From NCBI GenBank assembly GCA_964036295.1, contig OZ038462.1, forward strand, positions 2,239,501-2,303,500: DNA of 64,000 nt, given 5' to 3'. Each line of letters opens with the position of its first letter. Position 1 is the stretch's first letter. Below, one piece after another: positions 26,641 to 37,529 of the stretch. The notes beneath the pieces are model-generated. The model saw nothing but the letters and a program-made list of their open reading frames with translations, was not told the DNA's origin and did no database searches. The position numbers were made by a program, and so were the translations under genes. The DNA comes from Plumapathes pennacea. Taxonomy: Eukaryota > Cnidaria > Anthozoa > Antipatharia > Myriopathidae.

Positions 26641-26990
26641 AGTCATTACTACCACCACCACCACCACGACTACTACTACTACTACTACTACGACCACTCT
26701 AGTGTTTCTATTTCTATTCTTATTCCTATTACTGCTACTACTACTTCTATACCACTACTACTACACACCACCACCTAACCACCACCACCACTATTACTAC
26801 CACTACTACCACTAATATAATACTACTTATACTACTACCACCATCACCACAGCTATTACTACCACCACCTAACCACCACCACCACCACGACTACTACTAC
26901 TACTACCACCATCACCATGCACTACCACTTAACCGCCACCACCACCACCACCGCCACTAATACTAATACTACTGCTACTACTGCTATATA
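26641..26990. repeat. Compound ACC/ACT trinucleotide repeat
   Basis: About 350 bases made almost entirely of interspersed acc, act and cac triplets, with short interruptions. It is simple-sequence DNA in the intergenic spacer between the two receptor genes. Confidence 0.9.
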
Positions 26991-28309
26991 CCAATACGAC
27001 TGTTACCAACACCAACAGCTGTTCAGTCGTCATTTCACTGGCGCCGCACGTGCCTCTGCATAAATTAAACGTAATAAGAAGAACACTGAAGTGCACGTGA
27101 TCCGGAAAGTAACAAGGCTCGAGGTTTCAAAAACGTAATACCTTTAAAACCAAGCATTTCCTTTATAAGGGCGATCTTTTGTCACAGCCCACAATAGGTC
27201 AGCCATTATAAAGTACTGATTAATAAGTGTGGACATCTCAAAATAGCTCCATTATTAGAGTAGGATGTACACGATGCATATCTGTCGTGAAGAGAACAAT
27301 ACTTTTCATCTTGATCAAAATTATTAAGGTAAGTGCACATGCACTTGGTTTGATAAACTCGCTTCACTACCTAAGCCCATACAGCATTAGTATAGGATAC
27401 GGTGAACGCTTTATACGTTGCCTCGCTAAAAGTGTAGCATTCAATCAGTATACACTTACAGCTTCGCCTCTAACCGTGTGTCGCCAAAATTCTGTTCTTT
27501 TTTTTCGACGTGATGATATTCAACGTGATACGTTACATTACGATCCAACCTATACTGACTCTGAAATTGCAGCGGCACTTTGTAAGATAACCCGGCGGCA
27601 TATTTTGAAATGAAATTTTCTTATTGTATAATAAGAGTCTTAGCATTTGGTAATAACTTGCACGTTTTGTGGTAACTTTGTAATAGACGTGACAAGCGCG
27701 TTTTGAAAAGGGAGACTTTTAAGGGTAATTAAAATTACCCTTTGCGTCAGCCTCCATGACACTTTCGGCTTCATAGTTATTTCGAGGAGCCAGTACCCTT
27801 TTAAAAGCTGTTAATTTATAAGAATTTATGACATGACAACTTAAGTAATAATATAAATAGTAATATAGATGCTAATATAGATAAAAATACTCAATTCTGA
27901 TTGGCTGAGCACAGGAGTGTCCACGTTATTACAACATCCCGTAGGACATGCTTGATCTCATGTCATGCAACGATCCTTCTATGACGGAACCCAGGGACTG
28001 CTGCTTTTTAAGACCAATCTTGCGAACTTTTAGAGCTCTTTTATCGCATGTAATAATTCGACTAAACGATTTATCGTAAGCGTCAATTGAAATTGACATT
28101 GAAATTGATATTGAAATCCTCCTAAAGGTGTGAAAACCTGGCGTTTATGCACGTTGTTCTCAAGCGGAGTTATAATGCTTTTTGCATTTTTAAAGAGAAA
28201 CATAGAAACGAAAGGTTCACAGGACGCAAAGGGATTAAAACAATTCATGACTGCATCACGTTTTTAATTACGAAGCTCAATTTACCGCCATCATTGTCGT
28301 CATAATAGT
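26991..28309. other. Intergenic DNA with nothing recognised
   Basis: AT-rich spacer. A 128-codon frame at 27,227-27,613 on plus has no recognisable domain and no supporting splice context, so I do not call it a gene. Confidence 0.35.
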
Positions 28310-28647
28310 CAGGGGCGTAGTTAGCCATTATAAGTTCAGCCCATACTTGGTATGGGGGCGAGAGGAGCGCCGATGCTGCAAGACTCTAGGGGGGTTCGGG
28401 AGCATACCCCCCCCCCCCCCCCCTCAGTCTCGTTGAAATGGCATTTCCTTCATTTTCACGGTAGTTTAGAGCAAAACATATGGCTTTTTCGATTTTCTTG
28501 AAAAGCCGTAAGCCTAACAAGAGGAGGGTCAACAGCTAAATGTTGTCGAAAACAGGAGAAGAAATTACGGCCTTTCTACTGAACAAACGTTCATAGAAAT
28601 TCCTGTTAAGCCCGGGCTTAATGGCTTAAAGGCTATCTACGCTCCTG
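28310..28647. mobile_element. hAT-like MITE, 338 bp
   Basis: The left end CAGGGGCGTAGTTAGCC is matched by an inverted right end reading CAGGAGCGTAGATAGCC on the minus strand. ATAGT directly flanks both ends (28,305-28,309 and 28,648-28,652), consistent with a target-site duplication. The CAGGGGCG terminus resembles hAT-type ends, although hAT duplications are normally 8 bp. A G-run and C-run (ggggggttcggg followed by 17 C at 28,407-28,423) can form a hairpin inside. There is no transposase frame. Confidence 0.75.
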
Positions 28648-28652
28648 ATAGT

Positions 28653-31600
28653 CTTTACCTTTTGCGTAAATTTCAACGTCTTGCTGGATTAGCCCGACCT
28701 GTGCCTTCAGACTGATAAGAACTTCAAATTGGACTTATATAAAACAACAACTGAGAGCGCAATGCATCATAGTCTAGGCATAAAAAAAAGAACAAAATTC
28801 TGGTCTAGTGTGAAAGGGCATATATCAAATTCGAAGGCATCATTCTAGAAATAGACGAACCGGTACTGAGACGATAAAGGGAAATATTGTTTGAACGCTA
28901 TCACCTAATTGCTGTGTAATCATATTTATACAGGATGCTCCCATCACCAGAACGTGCTTTTCAGAGAAGTACTCGAATAAGAGTTGAGTGACAACGACGT
29001 GAAGTCACTAATAAACTGAAAACTCGGACTTTTTATGAAGATTACTCTTCTGGTAGTGTCACAGACTAAGAAGCTTCGAGAAAAACGCCTCATAAATGTT
29101 TGAAATCAGCCCATTGGTCGAAAAATATCGACAGATGCGTTGAATAAATGTCGGCAAGCCGCAACGCAATGTCATTGGATGGTTTCCCATCTCGTGTAGT
29201 CACTCTCCCGCCAAGCTTACTAATCACGTGACCGCGTCGTTTGGCTTCAGCAATCATGCACGCCTCGAGAATATGCACAAACACTCTTGTTTTATGTTGT
29301 GTTTTGAACTTTCTTTTTCTTCTTCTTTCTTTCTTTATCTTTCTTCTTTCTTAACTTGCTGGCTGCCCAATGTATTACTCTTACTACACCAATCGCATGC
29401 GAAACACTGTTTCGGACTGCATTCTGGTAAATGCGGAGAGAAATTACGCAAGACAGGTCCGCCATGTAATCTTCTCATTACGTCAAACAATCTAAAACTA
29501 ATCTCACTTTAAAAGCTTTGCCTCAAACCTGCAGTGCGCCAACGCACAACGTATATAACTCTCATGTACTAGTTCTAAATCGCAAAAAATAGATAAATAA
29601 AAAAATAAAAATAAAAAAGTAAGGGGGGGTTGGTCGAATTAACAGGACGATAAGATTTCTCGAATAAATGGAGATGATAGCACTAACACTTAGACCATAC
29701 AAACTTAGGTCGCTACATGAGTTTTGACGTTGCGGGAAAAAGCAATTTGAAGTTTTACACAAGGCAGCTCTGAATAATTACCACCGCGAAACAAACAATC
29801 ACAGCATATCGCCCCCGCATTTTAAAACTTGCTGCCAGATGACGGTAAATGCCGCTTGTTTTGTAAAACTGTATTCAGCTTTCTTCTTAGTAGTGACCCT
29901 TAATAAAATTATTAACAATCTTGACGTAATCGCTTCGATTCAAAACAGCAACCTTCAACTAAAGTAACCACTAATAAAGTATTCCAATATAATAACCTAT
30001 TCAGATCTAACGCATGCAGATTATTTCATAAACTCGGGTCTTTCAGCCAGTGATGTTCGGACGTCGAATGCCCCCGCTGCTTTCTTTCACGAAATAGCCT
30101 CGTGAATTAATAATGGGCCTCTGAAACTCTTCGATATTACGCTAAAAGTTACCTGTGAAAAGTGTCAAGTGTTGCAATCATGTTGGCAACGTGGTATGTT
30201 AAGACTAACAACCAACTTAATCAGGCAAAAGACTGAGCTAAACCATAAACTGGTCGCACTGTCTTCCACAGACACAGTACTACAGGAAAGACGGCCGGAT
30301 CGTGTATTGAAGGCTGAATGTTGTTGATGAAGTGCCAAGAACGAAGCAGGTGAGAAGGTGTCAGTATTACGTGAAGATGTAGTGATTATAGCAATCAAAC
30401 AACCAATGTCGCATGAGTGTAAATTTGTCGCGACTCTCGTTTCTAAGGCGCCTGGATTATTATAAATCTTCAAATACGGCTTAAAAAGTTAGTTTTGCCA
30501 GGAAACTCGTTATAGAAAATTAACCAAGGACTATATGCATATAAGTTTTGTACAATTCGTGATTTAACCGGGAGATGCGTTCTGGTTTATACAGTGTAGT
30601 GCGACGCTCGAACCGCAAACAAGAGTTCATTCGACTTCATGTTTTCTATAAGCAATAATATTCTCGGTTGCGGTGTTTTTTTTTTGAAAGATATAACCTC
30701 TTCGTATTCTACATAACAGCAGGCCTTTCAGAATAAGACTAAAGCTACTCGATAAACTCAGTCACCTTCAGTGCTATCTTTTTAATTCCGCGGTTAACTA
30801 ATTCCATCGTCACCACAACTGGTTAAAACCACAAAAACGTTCAACAAACAAAGTGCGAAAAATGTGTTGATTTTAAAGGGTATTCACTCTAAATTTTGAT
30901 TACTCAGCATTGGAAAGCGACATTAAATGAGTATGTACTTTGTTTGGCTGCCGCCAATAAATTGCAATTCAAAGTAAGCAATTTTGTCACGAAGCTTTGA
31001 AATAGCCATGAACAACTCTGCGATTCCACTTTCCATTCTGCGGCATTTCATAACAGAATCTGTCGTGTCACAAAGACAACTTGGTATAAGATATTCATTC
31101 GGCTGAAGAGACGAATACAATAAATTATTAACTTGATTTGGCGCAGGTATTATTCGTGAAGAGGTTACTTCAAAAGCTGAAAACTGTTTTGTACGACAAC
31201 AGAGTTGTAATAGAAATTTCAAGACACTCCTTATTCTAATACTCGCTTGGCTTTCCCTTTTATTTATTTTTTTATTTTTTTCGATGAAAATGACAGCAAA
31301 AAACTCCGAAGTATCAGTTGTTGGAATAAATTGACAAACCAGAAACGGAGTTCAATAGACATCGCTCTTCGAAACAGCAACCAAGTATTAGTGCTGTACT
31401 GTACTATGAGTCTTATATCTTACATCGACAAAATTGTTCACAAATGTTCGCATGGAGAAAATTATTCTGTAAACGGATGCTGCGATAAAACACTGGCGAA
31501 AGAAGAGCAGTCAGTACAGACTCCCATCACGAACCGGTGGGCAATTTGTCTGCGTTCTGTTAATTTACTCTGAAAAATAACTACGTTCAGAATTTTAACA

Positions 31601-33771
31601 TCAACAAAGCATACACATTACAGCTACAGAGACGCAAATAGAAGGCAGATATAGCTACATTTTTAGACACGTACACGTGACCTTCAACGTCAGATCCAAC
31701 ATTACACTATGTTACAGGGGAATAACTGTCCATTATCTGGCGCGAGACACTTGATCCTATTTATCTTTAGACACAAATACAAAAAGACAGATATAGACAA
31801 TAGCAGAGCAAACAGAAAATCTCTTGATAGACGAGCTCACTTTGAAGCGTTCACTATTCTTTACTAGCCGGACACTGCCAAACTTTATAGCTTTGTATGT
31901 TAAGCGAGAGAATACATATGCAATCGGACTTTCTAGCGATAAACAGATATCATTGGCTGCACGCTGTACACTTGTAAGTTCTAAAGTGATTTGCGCCCGC
32001 GTACTGTGACTATCAAAATTAAATGATGTTTCTACAAATTGTTGCACAGGGCGTCATTAACAGCGTGAAGACACTCGGACAACTGGAAACTAACCACAGC
32101 TGACGTGAGTATTTGTATGAACTGTGCACTAGACTACGAGGTTGTTAGTTATCGCAGGCTGTACTACTTTGATCGCCAACAAAGCAACGATAAATGATTT
32201 CACGCTTTGACAGTAAAAAAAGTTCGTCGTGCAAGTCGCACTAATCTGTTAGTCACTAATTGGACCATTTGCACCTCAGCCCTTTTACTGCCAGATGTTC
32301 CTGTCCAAAATGGACTGATGCCTGTATTAGTACACACACTACTCAAAAACAACCTAAAACATTGCTATTAGAATGTACTCATTGAGAGCTTTCATTTGAG
32401 TGGACATAATTTACTTTCGTTCGACACTTTAGGAGTTGGATCGAAATTTACGTGGTAGAGTCGAGTTCATCTTTAGGCAGTGAAAATGGCTTAGAAATCA
32501 CATGTTTCTTTCCAAACGTAAGTCACCAACAAGTCTTTTACCCGAATGATCACACTGTATAAAGAAACTATTTTATGTATTTGTCTAATCCTATATACAG
32601 AGCAATCAAGGAACATTTCTAGAGGAATGCTTCAATTTGGTTACTTTTGATTACGTACAAAGTACGTAGTTTAACTCGCCGACGGATTCAGTACCGATGC
32701 AGCTCAATTAAAATCAATGCTGATGAATTACGAAGCTAACAAAAGATAAGCTTCAGACCAGACACTCGGCAAACTACTTTAGAAATTTATCGCAAATATT
32801 TTAAGTGCATAATTAAACCGTACTATTGTTAGAACAATTTGTCTTCTTCGCGCGACCATTAGACAGCACTCCCAGAGGATTCAATGGTTCAAGAAAATAA
32901 TGATTGTTCCAAATTCCCGAAACTAAAAAAAAAACAACAACAACAACAACATAACACTGGTTCTGTGTACTGTAGCTTGTCGGTGTGTTCGATCTGCTCT
33001 GAGGTTTGTCGCCCTTGATAAACAAAGTGCTGAATACACTGATTATAACACACGAGCTTGCAGGTCTTATTTGTAAAGAAGCGAATGAAGAACAACTCAA
33101 ATGTTCAGAATTTCCTTTAGTTCATTTGCTGCAGGCGTTGATAGCGGTGTGAAAGTTTCTTTAGATAATTTCCGTGCAAGAAAGCAGCGTCAAATCAGCC
33201 ACTAACAGTAGATGTTTAGCCAATCAAAGCGACAATTTCCTGACTACTTTTGTTGTAAAGTTTTTTCTTAATTTAAACACAATAGCCGATGGTCCTCGTA
33301 TCAGTTGTGGTTTTCACTCTCAATTTTCCTTCACTGTTACACAATCAGTGGACGTACTCTACACGAAGTAACAACTTTCTTTGCTTAATTCCGCGCTGTT
33401 TAAAAATTCTTGCAAACTAAAACTTTATTTCCCAAGGGGTGGGAATCGTTGTGAGTCCATTATTTCAATGAACTTGGACTTCAGTGTATTGTACGGTACT
33501 TGTGCTGTTGTCATGGAAATCGTATCTACAGCATTCGCCGATGCGCAGGAGAAAACGATATTCGTAAGGAAAAAAAAACAAAGCGAAGTATCTTTTGGCA
33601 ATAAAATGCCCGTAAATACAAGCCCCTTATTAAAGATGTTGAAGGAACGTTTCAGAGTCTATCTATAGGGAATTAAAATTCCGGCCTGTGGGCGGGCTCC
33701 GGACTAAGCCAGTCGTTAATTATTTAACATTTTCTAGCCATAACAGGTGACTTGAACGCCGGACCATCAAC
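28653..33771. other. Intergenic DNA upstream of gene B
   Basis: I see no exon, RNA gene or clear repeat family. A-rich and T-rich low-complexity patches occur at 29,587-29,620 and 31,255-31,283. Short frames on both strands lack domain content. The end nearest 33,772 would hold the promoter of first exon 1a; a loose tatttaaca word at about 33,721 is the only TATA-like sequence I see. Confidence 0.3.
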
Positions 33772-33829
33772 ATGATGGCTGTCGTCTGGAGGTTCGTGCT
33801 TCTCGCCGTAGTACTGGTTCTACAAACAG
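33772..33829 (+). CDS. Alternative signal-peptide first exon (1a) for gene B
   Basis: ATG at 33,772 opens a 19-codon signal peptide (MMAVVWRFVLLAVVLVLQT) plus one base, ending at a good donor (acag|gtaaaa). Phase 1 fits the acceptor at 37,112, giving Gly/Glu-Gly-Lys-Lys directly before the ligand-binding domain. Its length and phase resemble exon 1 of gene A (52 nt, phase 1). It is too short for ordinary open-frame lists. It may be an alternative promoter and first exon, or a remnant of another duplicated receptor gene. There is no transcript evidence here. Confidence 0.65.
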
Positions 33830-34860
33830 GTAAAACTATGAACATCGATGCAGTACAAATCTGAATTTCTTTCGCATTTTTTCTTGAGAACGCCGTGAAC
33901 AATTTCGTCCAGGGAACTGCAGAGTTTATTCGTGATCCTAAAGTGTGTTCTGACTGAGAGCAGAAAGTGTTGTTCCGGCAACGCATGCAAAACACGCTGA
34001 TCGTGACAGAGATTGAGGTGAAAATCATGAGCAATTCAATTCAGTTCAGTACCGAGAATATAACGAGACAAAAGCCAAACGTTAGCGCTCATGCAGCGTG
34101 TGGAATAACTTCACTCATCAGAATGAAGTCGCATTATTAGCCAGATTGTAGAGATAAGAACGTAAGTGAGTGTTATTCCTGAGTGCAATTCCGTGCGGTG
34201 TTCTGGCTCGGAACGGAGGTGTGTAGATTTAAACTAAAAAATTACAGTTCTCGTAATAAAAGAACCGGACGTGAACAACACACTAGCGGCGACTTCATAT
34301 ATAAATCTATCGTCTCGAAGCATTACTTATAAGCTTGCAATTGTTCACGAAATAACACCGCTTTAATCCAGCTTCTTTTACGTGTTTCCGTAATTTCGTC
34401 ACGAAGTATTGATGACGAACAAGACACTCGAACAACGAACCAGCTAAGAAATCGTACAGTACGAGGATAAGTTTGTACAAAGAGTACTTTCTACATGATA
34501 ATGTATCATTGTTGACCAGGTAAGCTTCGAGAAAAAGCGAGTAAAGTAACACGCGGGAAAAGCAGTATCATTTGGTTGAGCTATGAGAGGTTTTGTTTGT
34601 TTTCTTCTCATGATAGATTTGTCTTTCGGCATGCGTCTGGTAAACACTCTCTGTTCACACAGTCATTTCAGCAAAGTTAGTCAACATCAATCGTTCGACT
34701 CGTTTGTCATTCAGTAAGGGCCAATCAACGCGCAAAGAAAATGATACCTTTCAGGTGTCAGATACGACAGCAGCTGATACTCTCAGCGAATTGAGCCAGC
34801 GAGTATGCAAACAAGCCCCTCGAGTTGAAATCGGGCCAAAACATATTTCAAAAGTTTAAA

Positions 34861-37492
34861 ATGAAATTTAAGAAAAGCGGTTCCACTGGTATAGTTCACG
34901 GCGTTCTTCTAATGGTCTTGCTCCTCGAAATGGTGTGCCAAGGGTGGTGTGAAACGACGACAAGTGAGAAGGACTCAGCTGAGTCAGAACAGCAGAAAAA
35001 TCTCCAGGCGCCAACGACACAGGAAAATACTGTGAACATTACCCATGGTACAGTGTATTCAGTGTTCTTGTTTGATGTTTTTTCTCTTTGAGATTTGCTT
35101 CAGTTGTTTGCAGATGTTTCTTGTTAGTCATGTGTACACAACTCAAATTGAGTTTTATATCAAGGTTCTTCTTATATCATTATAATTGTACACCGCTGTT
35201 AGGATAGGATCGAAACACCCGAACACAAAATGCTCTTTACACCCTACTGCGTCGCAAAATCGATGTATTACGTGCATGTGAATCAAGATCTAATGGCCGT
35301 CAGGTCTTTAGAACCCCGATGTGTATCATTATTCAGTTCTAAAATTCTCCTACATTCGTCTGTTTGTGTTCTATAAAGAATGGGGGAAAAGGAAACATGC
35401 CTCAAACATAAAGTTAAAGCGCACTACAAAAATATGTTGTGCGCGACAACTACATGTTTTAGAGCTCTAAAAGCTGCCGAGAACTAAAACTTGAAATACA
35501 GCCAACGATGCTAATAATCGCCTCGACCTTTCAAAATGAAAAAATAAATGTAATCTGTTTAATTTGAAGGCTGCAGATGTTGTGTTCACAAGCTCCCACT
35601 CGCGGTCTGCTCAAAACAGTGTTTTAACTTTAGAACATGTAATCGACCAGTCGTCAACAGACTGAAATGCCAAAATGAATACAAAAACAAATTCAACGAA
35701 ATTCTAATTACATCCCAGACATAAAACTTAAACTAAACATGGTAATAGTTCAATAGTTTTGTCAAAATAACATCGTACCTTAAAGGTTGTCCGTCCCCGG
35801 TGGAAGAATTGACTTACAATGTTGTCATCACAAAGTCATTTAAAATTTAAAATCAATATCCTTATCCCGTGGGCTTTAGAGAAAATCATAACGACAAATC
35901 CACAGAGCATAACTGAGCTTTGAGGTGTTGATGAGAATCGTGAAAAGATGTAAGAAAATAAAAATAAAACAAATTGGCTATCTTTGGGTACGAGTCGCCG
36001 TGCCAAAAATTACGACGTCCCACAGAGATCACAGTTCATACCGTCATGTAAATATGTATGTAAATTGGTCCGAGAAATTTCGCAAGCGAGTTCAAAAAAC
36101 ATATTAAATTTAAAATGTTTTAACCACATTTTACTTAATATATTTCTCAATCATTTCCTGCATGCATTTCCTACCCTTTGTTGGAATCATGCAATAATTT
36201 CTGCCTGCAAAAGAAATACGAGTTCGTCAAAACTGTATTATCTAAGAAATTATGATTATGATTATGGAGATCTCCCAGAAAAGTTGTTAAGAGCTTCCTG
36301 AGATCTCCTGCTTTTATTTAAAAAAACAAAAACAAAGAAAAAAAAAAACATCAAAATTGTACACTAATAACAGTTGAAGCAAACTAATAAATAAATATTA
36401 TAGAAGTCCGACGAAACACCCATTTTTAATTTGTATTTCTTCCGAAATCGTACCCAACGTTATCTGACTTAGAGCACTAAATTCCTTCTGTTGTGAAAGC
36501 TTTTCCTAGTTATATGCGTTTTTCATTTTTGAGTGACGCGCCCATTACGGACCATAGTACGCCCTGGTAGGTGCGAAGCCACAAAAACCCGAACAAACCG
36601 CGATATCACCCTGAACCTTACCAGCTACTCCCTGGATGCAGCCTAAAACAATGAAGATGTGAATGACTTCCTGTGCCTTATTGAGATCAAACAACACAGC
36701 AGCGCACAGTCGGTTTTGTTTTTGTTTTTTTTGTTTTTTGTTTTTTGTTTTTTGTTTTTTGTTTTTTTTTTTTTGTATCGCAAAAATTTAATTGAACCCC
36801 AAGTAGGATTATCAGAAAAATTCCGGCCTAAACTAATCTAAACATCCCGCATCATTTATAATACATGTCAGCAATGATGCAAACATTCAAAGTTTAAACG
36901 AAGTCTATTGATATTATTTCTCTTACGATTACAACAATAACAATTTAAAAAAACAGAATAACCTAATCACAACCATCACTATTGGGTAAAGATTTAAAAA
37001 TCACAATTGATCATTACGTCTAGATTTCTAGTTAAGTCATTACAGTTACATTTCGAATATTATAGGGTGACTCTTTAATTAATTCCTCTTTATTTTTCAT
37101 TCAATAACCAGAGGGCAAAAAGAACGACGATGACGAGCTTCGCTTGATAGAATACCTCGGTCTTAGCAAAAGCAAGAGTTCGGTTGCAACCTACAACAAG
37201 GAAGTGCGCCCAGTGAAAGACAAGAAGGCCGCCATTGAAGTTATTTTTGGGGTAGCCTACACACAACTGGTGGAACTGGTTAGTTTTGACTACAACGTGA
37301 AAACTTGAAAACATCAGGAAGTAGGGAAGGGAGGAAGGAAGGATCGAAGGAAGGAAGAAAAAGGAAGCAGGAAAAAAGGGCGAAAGGAAAGGACGACTGA
37401 AAGAAGCAGGCAGGGAAGGGATAGGAAGGAAGGATGCAGGATAAAACGAAGGAAAGGAATAAGGAGGGGATGAAGGGAAAGGAGGTGGGAGA

Positions 37493-37529
<37 letters not shown>

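Noticed and set aside
34825..34860. Extending gene B upstream of 34,861
   Set aside because: The first codon there is TTG, and the ATG at 34,861 directly precedes a normal signal peptide.
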